Positions 1 through 9,520 are shown, counted from the first letter of the stretch. The stretch: 64,000 nt of DNA from Aulosira sp. FACHB-615 (GCF_014698045.1 NZ_JACJSE010000005.1:186001-250000); one strand, 5' to 3'. The notes: generated by a model from the sequence alone, not told the origin. Program-made: numbers and translations.

Positions 1-763
1 CTAACCCATTCAGCCAAAGGAAATATTTTTTGTATTCTTTCTTTGCTTCACCAATCGGCATGAGTTTCAGCAATCCGGGACTGGAGTTTTGTAGTTCAAT
101 TTCCAGAACTATTGCCCAACCTCGTAATACAGGGCCACGCAACCCCAAAAAAATTCGGTTTTTATAAATAGCTAACCCTTCAATATCAAAACCATTGTCT
201 TTACCGGGAATTGCAGCTTGAATAAATGCCCCCAAATGAGGGTCATTTGCTAAAGCAGACATTAGTAAATTGCCTTGTTTTGTGATTTCTAATTTTGCCG
301 AAGTTAACTGTAAATTTGCGTCTTGTGGGTGTTGACAAGCAGAAACTAATTTGCCATCTATCAAAGGAATTCTGCCTAAGATATAACGATTAGGTTCGGT
401 TTCAATTTTTGCCAGTCTCAAAACATTTTTTTGATCAGACTTGTCAGGTTTGGGTTTTTTGCGTTTGTAACTATGGGAACCAACTAACCATAAATAATAA
501 TCTGTATATGCCAATCCTTCAATATCAATTTCTTCGTCTTCTGAAGCAGGTAATTTAAGAAAATCTGAGACTTTATATTGTTGGTGTTCGGCAAATTTAT
601 TTTCTTCACTCAAAGTTAGTCTTTCCAAGGTAGAAGTTTCATCTGAGCCTAACCATAAATGTTTATCAGGTGTTAGCATTACTCCTGAAATATCTGTTCT
701 GTATTCTCGAAAACTTTCAGTAAATGTGAGAATAACTTGCTTGATGATCTGTGAGTTTGGCAT
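1..763 (-). CDS. DUF3616 domain-containing protein, 3' end beyond the window
   Basis: The reverse-strand frame opens at an ATG (761-763) with MPNSQIIKQV and stays open to base 1, giving about 254 residues without a stop, so the C-terminus lies outside the window. Two stretches are typical of DUF3616: DIEGLAYTDYYLWLVGSHS and a later GFDIEGLAIYKNRIFLGLRG, i.e. repeated D-I-E-G-L-A segments of a beta-propeller-like fold. There is no signal peptide or membrane segment in the visible part. The function of DUF3616 is not known. The gene diverges from the CHAD gene across a 242-bp spacer. Confidence 0.75.
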   Translation of the reverse strand, partial: MPNSQIIKQVILTFTESFREYRTDISGVMLTPDKHLWLGSDETSTLERLTLSEENKFAEHQQYKVSDFLKLPASEDEEIDIEGLAYTDYYLWLVGSHSYKRKKPKPDKSDQKNVLRLAKIETEPNRYILGRIPLIDGKLVSACQHPQDANLQLTSAKLEITKQGNLLMSALANDPHLGAFIQAAIPGKDNGFDIEGLAIYKNRIFLGLRGPVLRGWAIVLEIELQNSSPGLLKLMPIGEAKKEYKKYFLWLNGL

Positions 764-917
764 TTTTATGATGAATATTTTTTGTGATTACAGTAACTAT
801 CCAAGATAATGACAGCCATTTTAATCAGTATTAGACAACAATCTCTATAAACTCACTTTATTTTTAGATTCATCTCAAAATAATGCTAATATTAATACTC
901 ATCATTATAGTTATCAA

Positions 918-959
918 GTTTAAAAAAACTATCTAGAGATAGATGGTTTTTTTAAACTG
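918..959. promoter_or_regulatory. 13-bp perfect inverted repeat in a divergent promoter region
   Basis: Arms AGTTTAAAAAAAC (918-930) and GTTTTTTTAAACT (947-959) pair perfectly around a 16-nt loop. The repeat lies between two divergent genes, about 47 bp before the CHAD start codon. It has the A-tract/T-tract look of a weak terminator but little GC, so it could equally be an operator or a leader hairpin. Confidence 0.45.
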
Positions 960-1005
960 ATGCTAGTATGCAATAACCCTAATCAGTAACTAGTTGCTAT
1001 TAATT

Positions 1006-1974
1006 ATGAAACTAGCCACCAAACCCACGGTCAAAACACTAGGCGAATACGCTTACCAAGCAATTCAAAAGCATTTTAATAAAACTTTAAAGTACGAAAA
1101 AACTGTTAAAAAAGATGAAGATCCTGAAGCATTACATCAAATGCGTGTAGGGATGCGCCGTCTCCGTACCGCAGTGAATCGGTTTGATATTGTACTAGAT
1201 TTGCCAAAGCCAGCAAGTGATAAAAATATTGGTAAAATTGCTCGTCGGCTAGGTAGCCTCAGAGACTTAGACGTACTCAAAGAAAGTTTAGAACAGCTTT
1301 ACCAACCAAAACTACCACATAAGGAACAAAAATCTCTACATAAAGCTTTTCAGGCTTTAGCAAAACAACGAGAAGTTGCATTAGCTGATGTGTTGAATAC
1401 ACTCAAAGATGAGCCATATAAATCTTTTAAACAAACATTAGAAGAATGGTTAGAAAAACCCCACTATCAATCTTTAGCTACTCTGCCAATTCAGCAAGTA
1501 TTACCAGATTTACTCTTACCAGAAGTCAGTGTTTTCTTTCTCCATCCAGGGTGGTTAGTGGGAACTCAAGTTACCGAGTCTGAAGTGAAGATTCGCAGTG
1601 ATTGGCAAGCTGAGAAAATAGAACAACATTTAACTAGTAAAGGTGAGACGATTCATGATTTACGCAAACAAGCAAAACGTTTGCGTTATCAAATGGAATT
1701 ATTTGCTGAATTATATACAGACGCTTACACAGGGTACATTGTGGAAATAAAAAGCATACAAGATATTTTAGGGAGCATTCAAGATAGTGTGGTGATGGGA
1801 CAGTGGCTGACCGATGTTTTTAAGTCAGAATTTAATAGTCATCTGCCTACTTTAGCTAACTTATTAGCCGAACATCGTCACCAATTATGGCAGCAGTGGC
1901 AACCGTTACAAGAAAAATACTTGATAGTAGAAAATCGACATAATTTTCATTTAGCCATCTTACAGCCAGCGTAA
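1006..1974 (+). CDS. CHAD domain-containing protein
   Basis: A 322-residue, very basic and helical protein with the two conserved CHAD blocks. Near residues 43-60 is ALHQMRVGMRRLRTAV, and near 215-230 is IHDLRKQAKRLRYQMELF, each carrying the histidine plus arginine/lysine pattern that gives the domain its name. CHAD proteins bind inorganic polyphosphate and often accompany CYTH/triphosphate tunnel enzymes. No CYTH domain is fused here and none is visible nearby. The ATG at 1006 is preferred; a TTG at 994 would add only four residues. No signal peptide, so it is probably cytoplasmic and polyphosphate-granule associated by inference. Confidence 0.85.
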   Translation: MKLATKPTVKTLGEYAYQAIQKHFNKTLKYEKTVKKDEDPEALHQMRVGMRRLRTAVNRFDIVLDLPKPASDKNIGKIARRLGSLRDLDVLKESLEQLYQPKLPHKEQKSLHKAFQALAKQREVALADVLNTLKDEPYKSFKQTLEEWLEKPHYQSLATLPIQQVLPDLLLPEVSVFFLHPGWLVGTQVTESEVKIRSDWQAEKIEQHLTSKGETIHDLRKQAKRLRYQMELFAELYTDAYTGYIVEIKSIQDILGSIQDSVVMGQWLTDVFKSEFNSHLPTLANLLAEHRHQLWQQWQPLQEKYLIVENRHNFHLAILQPA

Positions 1975-2010
1975 AATTTTGGGAGTGATTTTATCTGATT
2001 GTTTCTGTGA

Positions 2011-2646
2011 CTAACGAGGAGTTAAACTAATAGGAGCTTCAAGGGATAGGACATAAACACTGCTTTGGGGAATTTGTACAATCCGGGTGTTTTCTGCGGA
2101 ACTTAAACCTGTCAACAATCCTACAGCACTGCCTAACATAGCTCCTCGATCAAATTGCTCAGGATCTCCTTGGCTGATAAAGCCTAAAGTACTGCCGCCA
2201 ATTCTCCCCCAAACCGAACCATTTTCAACTGCCTTATCATTAGCTCGCACATGGGTAATGGTAGTACCAGGAATCACTTGACTAGAGGCTTTGATGGTCA
2301 CAATTCTGCCGTTAATCACTAAAGACTGTGCCACAATTCTTGCTCCGCCTTCTTTGGGTTTTAAAACTATACTGACTGGGGTATTTTCAGGCGCGATAAC
2401 ATTGCCTTGAGCATCTTTAATGGCACTAGCTAAAGGAAGAGTCAGAGGATAATCTTTTTTCTGCCCAACATCGATGGTAACAGGTGCAGGAAAAGCCACA
2501 ATAATTGCGGTATCTTGAGGAATGGTGATTTCAGAACTGATTGCTTGTGGTTGCACAGTTGGAACTGGTTGAGCATGAGTAGGTAATGTGACTGTACCTA
2601 ATAAGGAGATAGAACAAGCAAGGCTGAGTAAAAGATTGGTTTTCAT
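2011..2646 (-). CDS. conserved secreted hypothetical protein
   Basis: A 211-residue protein with a clear Sec signal peptide (MKTNLLLSLACSISLLGTVT, then a THA-Q cleavage site near residue 25). The mature part is beta-rich with a run reading IIVAFPAPVTIDVGQKKDYP and a later glycine-rich hydrophobic stretch GRIGGSTLGFISQGDPEQF followed by MLGSAVGLLTGL, suggesting a short membrane-associated hairpin. I recognise the overall type (cyanobacterial periplasmic/outer-membrane associated protein of unknown function) but cannot name a family. It converges with the CHAD gene, 36 bp apart. Confidence 0.7.
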   Translation of the reverse strand: MKTNLLLSLACSISLLGTVTLPTHAQPVPTVQPQAISSEITIPQDTAIIVAFPAPVTIDVGQKKDYPLTLPLASAIKDAQGNVIAPENTPVSIVLKPKEGGARIVAQSLVINGRIVTIKASSQVIPGTTITHVRANDKAVENGSVWGRIGGSTLGFISQGDPEQFDRGAMLGSAVGLLTGLSSAENTRIVQIPQSSVYVLSLEAPISLTPR

Positions 2647-3250
2647 AACTGTTTTCCTTTGAATGTGAGTGTTTAGTGTTTGGGTTTTATCCCTTCACTC
2701 AATCAATAGGTTTGGGTTGATGAGTTTATGCAGCCGTCAGACTAGTACAACAAGGAAAAAGTAAAAAGGCAAAAGGCAAAAGAAAGAACCTTGATACCAC
2801 AAGGCTTTTAGCAATTACTTATGGTCACTGAGTTTCGGCTACGCGGTAGTTGAATCTCGACACTTCTCCTACCGGAGACGCTACGCGAACGACAAGCTCA
2901 GTGCATCGCTTCGCTCGATTACCACGTAGCCGAACTGTGGTTTATTTATTTACGCCAACCTGTTGTTATCTATCTCCCTTGTCTACCTTATCTCCCTTGT
3001 CTCCCTTATCTCCCTTGTCTCTCGTTTGATATCTCAAATAGAATTGCCATATCTTCCATTCAGCTTCTAGCGATCGCTGCTGAATTTCTGTATTCTCAAT
3101 ACTACATTGAAATGAGAATGTAAAATACTTAGATGCGATCGCTGCGATTATGTAGCTTTTACAAGTTAAGCTGGATAGGAGTAGCGATTGATTGCGCTTT
3201 TTATAGAAAAAAATTCTGTTAGTTTTTATTTTTGACTTGAGAACCCCGGA
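2647..3250. other. 604-bp intergenic region with dispersed repeats
   Basis: No convincing gene. It holds a 5' leader of the secreted protein, a GC-rich dispersed repeat (about 2825-2940) with the Nostocales phrases 'cggctacgcggtag' and 'tcgcttcgctcg', an 18-bp tandem repeat (2971-3024), and the upstream region of the TerC gene with two HIP1-like GCGATCGC sites. Confidence 0.6.
2971..3024. repeat. 18-bp tandem repeat, three copies
   Basis: Three successive copies start tatctcccttgtct at 2971, 2989 and 3007. Each unit is itself two degenerate 9-mers (tctcccttg / tctcccttat). A similar G-rich version occurs on the other strand near 42430-42465. Confidence 0.85.
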
Positions 3251-3973
3251 ATGCTAGACAGCATATTTGATTATCTCCACTTTCACTTCAGCGTCGAAGC
3301 CCCTATAGTCCTGCTAATTCTGGTGTTTTTAGAGGCGGTGCTTTCGGCTGACAATGCGATCGCCCTCGCTGCGATCGCCCAGGGATTAGAAGACAAGGAA
3401 CTAGAAGGTAAGGCGCTGAACTTTGGTTTAGTAATTGCCTACGTGTTGCGGATTTCCCTGATTTTGACTGCTACCTGGGTACAAAATTTCTGGCAATTTG
3501 AACTGTTAGGTGCTGCTTACTTGCTGTGGCTGGTATTCCAACACTTTACCTCAGAAGAAACAGAAGACTCTCACCATCATGGGCCGAGGTTTAAAACTGT
3601 TTTACAAGCCATACCTGTAATTGCATTTACAGACTTGGCATTTTCATTAGATAGCGTTACAACCGCGATCGCAGTTTCCCAAGAAAGATGGTTAGTCTTA
3701 ACAGGTGCCACCATCGGAATTATTACACTGCGATTTATGGCTGGCTTGTTTATTCGCTGGTTAGATGAATATGCCAACCTCGAAGATGCAGGTTATGTAA
3801 CTGTAGCGTTCGTAGGTTTGCGTTTGCTCTTAAAAGTGATCAACGATGATTTAGTGCCACCAGAATGGTTAATGATCACTGCGATCGCCCTGATTTTAGC
3901 TTGGGGCTTTTCTAAACGGAATCCCGCCTCATTACCCCAAGCTGAACCGGAAAAAACCGAAGTCTCGAAATAA
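3251..3973 (+). CDS. TerC family integral membrane protein
   Basis: A 240-residue polytopic protein with about seven hydrophobic segments. The TerC hallmark aspartates are present in LSADNAIALA (residues 31-40) and FSLDSVTTAI (131-140), which in characterised members line a metal-ion pathway. Bacterial relatives (YkoY, YceF/MeeF, Alx) export Mn2+ or supply it to exported enzymes. By inference this protein handles Mn2+ or another divalent cation in the plasma or thylakoid membrane. A histidine/acidic loop (residues about 101-110, SEETEDSHHH) could bind metal. The leader shows no obvious yybP-type manganese riboswitch that I could identify. Confidence 0.85.
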   Translation: MLDSIFDYLHFHFSVEAPIVLLILVFLEAVLSADNAIALAAIAQGLEDKELEGKALNFGLVIAYVLRISLILTATWVQNFWQFELLGAAYLLWLVFQHFTSEETEDSHHHGPRFKTVLQAIPVIAFTDLAFSLDSVTTAIAVSQERWLVLTGATIGIITLRFMAGLFIRWLDEYANLEDAGYVTVAFVGLRLLLKVINDDLVPPEWLMITAIALILAWGFSKRNPASLPQAEPEKTEVSK

Positions 3974-4070
3974 GGAGGCAGGAGTCAGGAGGCAGTGGTT
4001 CGGCTACGCGGTAATCGAGCGAAGTCGAGATTCACCAACCGGAGGCAGGCGGCAGAAATGCCGTGTTTTC

Positions 4071-4108
4071 CTACTCCCCACTCCCCACTCCCCACTCCCT
4101 ACTCCCCA
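4071..4108. repeat. 7-bp tandem repeat (CTCCCCA)
   Basis: About five consecutive copies of a ctcccca/ctcccta heptamer, a short tandemly repeated repetitive (STRR) sequence typical of heterocystous cyanobacteria. It lies between the convergent TerC and ndk genes. Confidence 0.85.
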
Positions 4109-4111
4109 AAA

Positions 4112-4561
4112 TTATTCGTGCAACCAAGGGAAAATATGTGGTTGCCAATTAACTAACTCTTCATCTTTAAACCACAAAGCAACTTCCTGCTGTGCAGTTT
4201 CGGGAGCATCGGAACCGTGAATTAAGTTGCGTCCAATATTGATCCCAAAGTCGCCGCGAATTGTTCCTGGTTCTGCGGTTAAGGGATTGGTAGCACCGAT
4301 GATTTTTCTCGCCGCCGCAATCACACCATCACCTTCCCAGACCATCGCTACAACTGGGCCAGAAGTGATAAATTCGACTAAGCTACCGAAAAAGGGGCGT
4401 TCCCGGTGAACACCATAATGTTGTTCCGCCAATTCTTTACTTACTTGGAGAAACTTCAACCCCACCAGGGTAAAACCCTTAGTTTCAAACCGACGGATAA
4501 TTTCGCCAACTAGTTTACGTTGTACGCCATCAGGCTTAATTGCTAAAAATGTGCGTTCCAA
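4112..4561 (-). CDS. ndk: nucleoside diphosphate kinase
   Basis: At 149 residues this is the normal length for NDK. It transfers the gamma-phosphate from ATP to nucleoside diphosphates through a phosphohistidine. The active-site motif is RNLIHGSDAP with His115, and the N-terminal signature ERTFLAIKPDGVQR and the nucleotide-contact region RERPFFGSLVEFI are intact. The start codon is TTG (4559-4561), supported by a GGGAG ribosome-binding site a few bases upstream on the coding strand and by exact agreement with the usual N-terminus. Monocistronic, convergent with the TerC gene. Confidence 0.96.
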   Translation of the reverse strand: MERTFLAIKPDGVQRKLVGEIIRRFETKGFTLVGLKFLQVSKELAEQHYGVHRERPFFGSLVEFITSGPVVAMVWEGDGVIAAARKIIGATNPLTAEPGTIRGDFGINIGRNLIHGSDAPETAQQEVALWFKDEELVNWQPHIFPWLHE

Positions 4562-4599
4562 AGCTGTCTCCCAAAACTTAATAAAGTTTTTATCTTGTC

Positions 4600-4702
4600 A
4601 ATTTTCTTTTGTCCTTGGTCTTTTGTCCTTTGTCAATAGTCTAAAAACGAATGACCAATGACAAATGACAATATTGACGAATGACAATTGACCAATCAGA
4701 GT
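4600..4702. repeat. degenerate ATGACCA/TTTGTCC short tandem repeats
   Basis: Repeated words of the type ttttgtcctt and aatgaccaatgacaaatgac fill the spacer between divergent ndk and speA. The same word family recurs at 55998-56030 (before miaA) and at 60806-60830 (before the rhodanese 3' end). Confidence 0.65.
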
Positions 4703-4790
4703 TTATCTCAGAAATCATCACTAGGTGCGTATCCATTACCAGATGAATGCGTTAAATTGTTTATTCGTGGGTGAAACACAGAGGTCAGAA

Positions 4791-6809
4791 ATGGGTGTTG
4801 AGTCAACTGCTACATCTGATGAGGTGGTACAACTACCGTCAAATGGTCATAAATCTGAAGTGAAAAATCACAAACAAAAAAAGTTATTACCACCAAGCAC
4901 TACCGCCGGCGATTTACCTCGCGCTTGGAAAATCGAGGATAGCGAAGCACTATACCGCATTGAAGGATGGGGACAACCTTATTTTTCAATTAACGCTGCT
5001 GGTCATGTGACTGTTTCCCCCAAAGGCGATCGCGGGGGTTCTCTTGACTTGTTTGAATTGGTCAACGCCTTAAAGCAAAGGAATTTGGGGCTACCCTTGC
5101 TGATTCGCTTTTCTGACATTTTAGAAGACCGCATTGAGCGGTTAAATGCTTGTTTTGCCAAAGCGATCGCTCGTTATAACTACCCTGGTGTTTATCGTGG
5201 GGTGTTTCCTGTCAAATGCAACCAACAACGGCATTTGATTGAAGATTTAGTCAAATTTGGTAAACCCCATCAATTTGGATTAGAAGCCGGTTCCAAGCCA
5301 GAATTAATGATTGCCCTGGCTTTATTGGATACCCCAGGCGCATTGCTCGTTTGCAACGGCTATAAAGACCGGGAATACATCGAAACGGCAATGTTAGCCC
5401 AAAGACTAGGCCAAACCCCAATTATTGTTTTAGAGCAGATTGAAGAAGTTGATTTGGTAATTGCGGCTAATCGCCAGTTAGGGATTAAACCAATTTTGGG
5501 AGTGCGTGCCAAACTCAGCACCCAAGGAATGGGACGCTGGGGAACTTCCAGTGGCGATCGCGCCAAGTTTGGTTTAACCATGCCCGAAATTATCGAAGCT
5601 GTGGATAAATTACGCGAAGCCGAGTTAATCGAGTCTTTGCAGTTATTACATTTCCACATCGGTTCGCAAATTTCTGCCATCAATGTGATTAAAGATGCCA
5701 TCCAAGAAGCCAGCCGCATTTATGTAGAGTTGGCGATGTTGGGAGCAGACATGAAATATCTCGATGTTGGTGGTGGCTTGGGTGTAGATTATGACGGTTC
5801 TCAAACCAACTTCTACGCCTCGAAAAACTACAACATGCAGAACTATGCCAACGATATTGTTGCAGAGTTAAAAGATACCTGTGCGGAAAGACAAATCCCA
5901 GTACCAACACTGATTAGTGAAAGTGGTAGGGCGATCGCATCTCACCAATCGGTACTGATTTTTGACATTCTCAGTACCAGCGATGTCCCCCTCCATCCCC
6001 CCGAACCACCACAAGAGGGAGAATCACCAATTATCAATTACTTGTGGGAAACTTATCAATCAATTAACAAAGAAAATTACCAAGAGTTTTTCCACGACGC
6101 AACCCAATTTAAAGAAGAAGCCATCAGCCGCTTTAACTTAGGCATTTTGCGTCTACGGGAAAGAGCCAAAGCCGAGCGACTCTATTGGGCTTGTTGTCAA
6201 AAGATTTTAGACATTACTAGACAGCAAGATTACGTACCCGATGAACTGGAAGACCTAGAAAAAATCATGGCTTCCATCTACTACTCCAACTTGTCAGTGT
6301 TTCAATCAGCACCAGACTGTTGGGCGATCGACCAATTATTTCCCATTATGCCTATCCACCGCCTTGATGAAGAACCAACAAGACGGGGAATTTTGGCAGA
6401 CCTCACCTGCGACAGTGACGGTAAAATTGACCGCTTTATTGACCTGCGTGATGTCAAATCTGTTTTAGAACTGCACACCTTCCAACCAGGCGAACCCTAT
6501 TACTTGGGAATGTTCCTCAATGGTGCGTATCAAGAAATCATGGGCAACCTGCACAACTTGTTTGGTGATACCAACGCCGTTCACATTCAACTCACACCCA
6601 AAGGCTACCAAATTCAACACGTCGTCAAAGGCGATACCATGAGCGAGGTAGTCAGTTATGTGCAGTATGACTCCGAAGATATGGTGGAAAATATCCGCCA
6701 ACGCTGCGAGAAAGCACTAGAAGAAAAACGCATTACCTTGGCAGAATCCCAAAGGTTATTGCAAACCTACGAGCAAAGTCTCAGAAGATACACCTATCTG
6801 AACAGCTAA
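4791..6809 (+). CDS. speA: biosynthetic arginine decarboxylase
   Basis: A PLP-dependent enzyme of the alanine-racemase-like (fold III) decarboxylase family. It converts arginine to agmatine, the first step of polyamine synthesis. From the ATG at 4791 the protein has 672 residues, the normal SpeA length. The PLP lysine lies in VFPVKCNQQRH (Lys142), the phosphate-binding region includes HFHIGSQ and the glycine-rich LDVGGGLGVDYDGS, and the C-terminal catalytic cysteine lies in DLTCDSDGKID (Cys540). The ATG at 4791 is preceded by AGAGG. In-frame GTG 4725 and ATG 4743 would add 16-22 residues with no family resemblance. Cytoplasmic. Confidence 0.95.
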   Translation: MGVESTATSDEVVQLPSNGHKSEVKNHKQKKLLPPSTTAGDLPRAWKIEDSEALYRIEGWGQPYFSINAAGHVTVSPKGDRGGSLDLFELVNALKQRNLGLPLLIRFSDILEDRIERLNACFAKAIARYNYPGVYRGVFPVKCNQQRHLIEDLVKFGKPHQFGLEAGSKPELMIALALLDTPGALLVCNGYKDREYIETAMLAQRLGQTPIIVLEQIEEVDLVIAANRQLGIKPILGVRAKLSTQGMGRWGTSSGDRAKFGLTMPEIIEAVDKLREAELIESLQLLHFHIGSQISAINVIKDAIQEASRIYVELAMLGADMKYLDVGGGLGVDYDGSQTNFYASKNYNMQNYANDIVAELKDTCAERQIPVPTLISESGRAIASHQSVLIFDILSTSDVPLHPPEPPQEGESPIINYLWETYQSINKENYQEFFHDATQFKEEAISRFNLGILRLRERAKAERLYWACCQKILDITRQQDYVPDELEDLEKIMASIYYSNLSVFQSAPDCWAIDQLFPIMPIHRLDEEPTRRGILADLTCDSDGKIDRFIDLRDVKSVLELHTFQPGEPYYLGMFLNGAYQEIMGNLHNLFGDTNAVHIQLTPKGYQIQHVVKGDTMSEVVSYVQYDSEDMVENIRQRCEKALEEKRITLAESQRLLQTYEQSLRRYTYLNS

Positions 6810-7042
6810 AGGTTAGGGATCAGAGACTAGGGACTAGTAGTGTACCAACCCAAAATTGCTACGTGGAGGTAAGCTCTTGTGCAGGGGAGCAGGGGAGAAA
6901 CTTGCAGTAAGTCTTTTCCCCCTGCCCCTCTGCTCCTCTGCTGACCACAACGCAAAGTTTCCTTGGCAGACTACTAGAGATTAGGGGAATTTTTTTGGGA
7001 TTAATCCAAAGTTACCAGCCCCTAGCCTCTAGCCTCTAGCCC
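6810..7042. repeat. intergenic repeat cluster after speA
   Basis: Contains complementary blocks (gcaggggagcaggggag near 6882-6900 and the pyrimidine-rich ccctgcccctctgctcctctgc near 6920-6941, written here only in part as a family) that can fold into a long imperfect hairpin. It ends in tagcctctagcc heptamers. It separates convergent speA and the pyrophosphorylase gene and could terminate both. Confidence 0.5.
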
Positions 7043-8209
7043 CTAGCTGGTGCTTGTCCCCAGCAATTCTTCAATCGCTTGTCGTTCTAGAGGTGTGTGG
7101 ACTGGTGGTGCTTGACGCGCATCAGTAATTAGCCAGTCTAAAGCAGCAGCTTGCACATCAATAGATGCGCCTGTTTTATCCACGCAATAACGACCAAACA
7201 CCAGCTTGTCAACGAGACGGACACCAGGCCCCAAACGTGACCATTCAAAGATGACGCTGTTATCTACAGTTGCGCCACTGCATATCCAACAATTCGGGCC
7301 GATCATCGCTGGCCCAACGATTTTCGCTCCATCTTCAATTCTGGTCATTCCACCAATGTAAACTGGGCCAGTGATATCTACCTTGTCCCAATTGATCGCC
7401 ACATTTAAGCCAGTGTAGATGCCAGGGGCGACTTCATGACCGGGAATTTGGACGTTTTTAATTTCACCTAGCAACACACCGCGAATTGCTCGCCAGTAGT
7501 CTGGGACTTTACCAATATCTACCCATTCAAAATCCATCGGAATCGCGTAGAAAGGCGCACCAATTTCGACTAATTTGGGGAATAACTGACTACCGATGTC
7601 ATATTCAACCCCAGAGGGAATGTATTTAAATACTTCTGGCTCAAAAATGTAAATCCCTGTGTTGATATTGGTGCTGAGGGCTTCTTCTACTGAAGGTTTT
7701 TCTTGGAAAGCTTTGACACGTCCCTCTTCATCAGTAACGACAACACCGTAACTAGAAACTTCTTCTAGGGGAACAGATTTAGAAATGATGGTGGCTATAG
7801 ACCCTTTAGATTTATGCCACTTCACAGCTGCTGTTAAATCCAAGTCAATTAAAGCATCACCGCATAATACTACAAAAGTATCGTCAAAAAACGGCGAGAA
7901 ATCTTGAATCCGCCTCATTCCTCCCGCCGAACCAATGGCTTCCCCCACCAGTTTACCGTCATCAATTTTACCTTCAAAAGAATAGGCAATTTGTACGCCA
8001 AACCGTTGACCGTCGCGGAAATAGTTTTCAATTTCTTCAGCTAAATGGCTAACATTGACCATAATTTGGTCAAAACCATGTTGACGCAAAAGTTCCAGTA
8101 AAAATTCCATCACTGGCTTTTGCAAGATAGGAATCATTGGTTTGGGAGTCGTGTAGGTAATGGGACGAACGCGAGTACCCTTACCCGCCGCGAGAATCAT
8201 CGCTTTCAT
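7043..8209 (-). CDS. NDP-sugar pyrophosphorylase (mannose-1-phosphate guanylyltransferase-like)
   Basis: A 388-residue nucleotidyltransferase that makes an activated sugar from NTP and sugar 1-phosphate. The N-terminal GT-A-like domain has the signature MILAAGKGTRVRPIT with TTPKPMIPI (Lys23) and the metal-binding VLCGDALIDLDL near residue 112. After about residue 250 a left-handed beta-helix follows (repeats such as GPVYIGGMTRIEDGAKIVG). Similar cyanobacterial proteins are annotated as mannose-1-phosphate guanylyltransferase or glucose-1-phosphate thymidylyltransferase, and substrate specificity cannot be read from the sequence. It lacks the C-terminal phosphomannomutase domain of the longer eukaryote-like homologues. 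Likely role: cell-wall or exopolysaccharide precursors. Confidence 0.85.
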   Translation of the reverse strand: MKAMILAAGKGTRVRPITYTTPKPMIPILQKPVMEFLLELLRQHGFDQIMVNVSHLAEEIENYFRDGQRFGVQIAYSFEGKIDDGKLVGEAIGSAGGMRRIQDFSPFFDDTFVVLCGDALIDLDLTAAVKWHKSKGSIATIISKSVPLEEVSSYGVVVTDEEGRVKAFQEKPSVEEALSTNINTGIYIFEPEVFKYIPSGVEYDIGSQLFPKLVEIGAPFYAIPMDFEWVDIGKVPDYWRAIRGVLLGEIKNVQIPGHEVAPGIYTGLNVAINWDKVDITGPVYIGGMTRIEDGAKIVGPAMIGPNCWICSGATVDNSVIFEWSRLGPGVRLVDKLVFGRYCVDKTGASIDVQAAALDWLITDARQAPPVHTPLERQAIEELLGTSTS

Positions 8210-8466
8210 AAAATTTGTTCCTCAACCACAAGCCAGTTTACTTTCAACGAGTAATACTTAATCATCAGTTTTAATCTCTGTTCTAAGCAACTCCTAGAAT
8301 CAGGGATAACAGTAATTTACTGGTTATTGCAACCATAGCGAGAGATAGGCTACAGGCTTAACCCGCCGCAAGCGATCGCTAATATTCTAAATTTGCTAAA
8401 ACTTAAAAAAATAGCTTTGGTATCTCTGTGTAACTTACATAATTATTTTTAATCTGAACTAGTAAT

Positions 8467-9294
8467 TTAGTTTATTGGTTGTTCTACGGATTTTGGTATG
8501 TTAACTGCATCTGTAATCAGCCGAATTTGGATTTCTTGGTAAAATTCCGCTTGAAATAGTTCGACTTTAGATTGAGCCGATAACAACAGTAAAGCCCAAA
8601 ACACACCAACTAAGTGGCTGTGTTCTGACTCATGGTGAGCATTATTTTGTTGTGGTTGCTGGTTTTGAGACCATAATTGTACAAGCTGTTCCAGGGTGAC
8701 ATAACTTTGTTCTTGAAATAATTCTTGGGCAGCATTACGCAGTAACTCCTCCAGTTCTTGAGCAACTTCTGTGAGATTTTCTTGGTGAGCTAATTCTAGC
8801 GCCTGCCGCATTGTACGGACACTAGGCTGGCGCTTCACCCGCGCCGGCTTATCAACTTTTTGGACGAGTTTTAGCTGATTTGCCATCAGCTGCAATTGTT
8901 CAATTAATTCTTGCAGGGTGACACGTCGCTTAGGCGGTGGCATAGCCGAGGGACGGCGGCGTAGCTGTAACTCTAATGGCAACCGACGCTGATGAGAGAA
9001 GCCGTTTTCCAAATCAGTTATGCCGTCATCTTCTAAAATTTCTGCGACATCTCCAGCTGTTGACCATTGCATCAAGGTATTTGCTTTGAATAACACCAGC
9101 ATTGATGCCGACAAAAAAGCTTGGCCAGATTGAGATAAATCAGCTTCATAGCCTTTTGTTGTCGCCTCCGGTGCCATAAATTCTAAATAACGGTCAATTA
9201 CCTCTATCACCTTGACATCCCAAGGGTCTATTTCCCCCCGTTCAGCTTGGTCAATGAGGAGTGTTATTGTCTCTAATAGCTCGGAAGCATCCAT
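8467..9294 (-). CDS. scpA: segregation and condensation protein A
   Basis: ScpA is the kleisin of the bacterial SMC-ScpA-ScpB condensin. The N-terminal block LLIDQAERGEIDPWDVKVIEVIDRYLEF matches ScpA, and the C-terminal block ALLLLSAQSKVELFQAEFYQEI matches the winged-helix end that binds SMC. The ATG at 9292-9294 gives 275 residues. A TTG at 9345 would add 17 residues that look non-conserved. The middle part is basic and glutamine-rich, as in other cyanobacterial ScpA proteins. No scpB lies in the window. Confidence 0.9.
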   Translation of the reverse strand: MDASELLETITLLIDQAERGEIDPWDVKVIEVIDRYLEFMAPEATTKGYEADLSQSGQAFLSASMLVLFKANTLMQWSTAGDVAEILEDDGITDLENGFSHQRRLPLELQLRRRPSAMPPPKRRVTLQELIEQLQLMANQLKLVQKVDKPARVKRQPSVRTMRQALELAHQENLTEVAQELEELLRNAAQELFQEQSYVTLEQLVQLWSQNQQPQQNNAHHESEHSHLVGVFWALLLLSAQSKVELFQAEFYQEIQIRLITDAVNIPKSVEQPIN

Positions 9295-9429
9295 TCTGAT
9301 TTCCGAATTGGTGTGATTTGAGGTCGGTGAAACAAATCCCAGCAAGATACTCTAGTTAATTTAATTATTTATGGACAAACTAATATATCATTAGGTTTTT
9401 ATACTGGTGTTTCAGCAAGATAACTTAAT

Positions 9430-9460
9430 AGTGCTGAGTTTTGAGTGCTGAGTGCTGAGT
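9430..9460. repeat. 7-bp tandem repeat (GTGCTGA)
   Basis: Several copies of agtgctg/agtgctgagt. The same STRR type occurs at 14909-14934, 26248-26310 (inside a gene), 46342-46375 and 46440-46462. Confidence 0.85.
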
Positions 9461-9520
9461 AAAAAATTCTTCCTCTGCTTCCTCTGCGTCCTTTACTTTA
9501 CTTCCTCAGTTCCCTACTCC

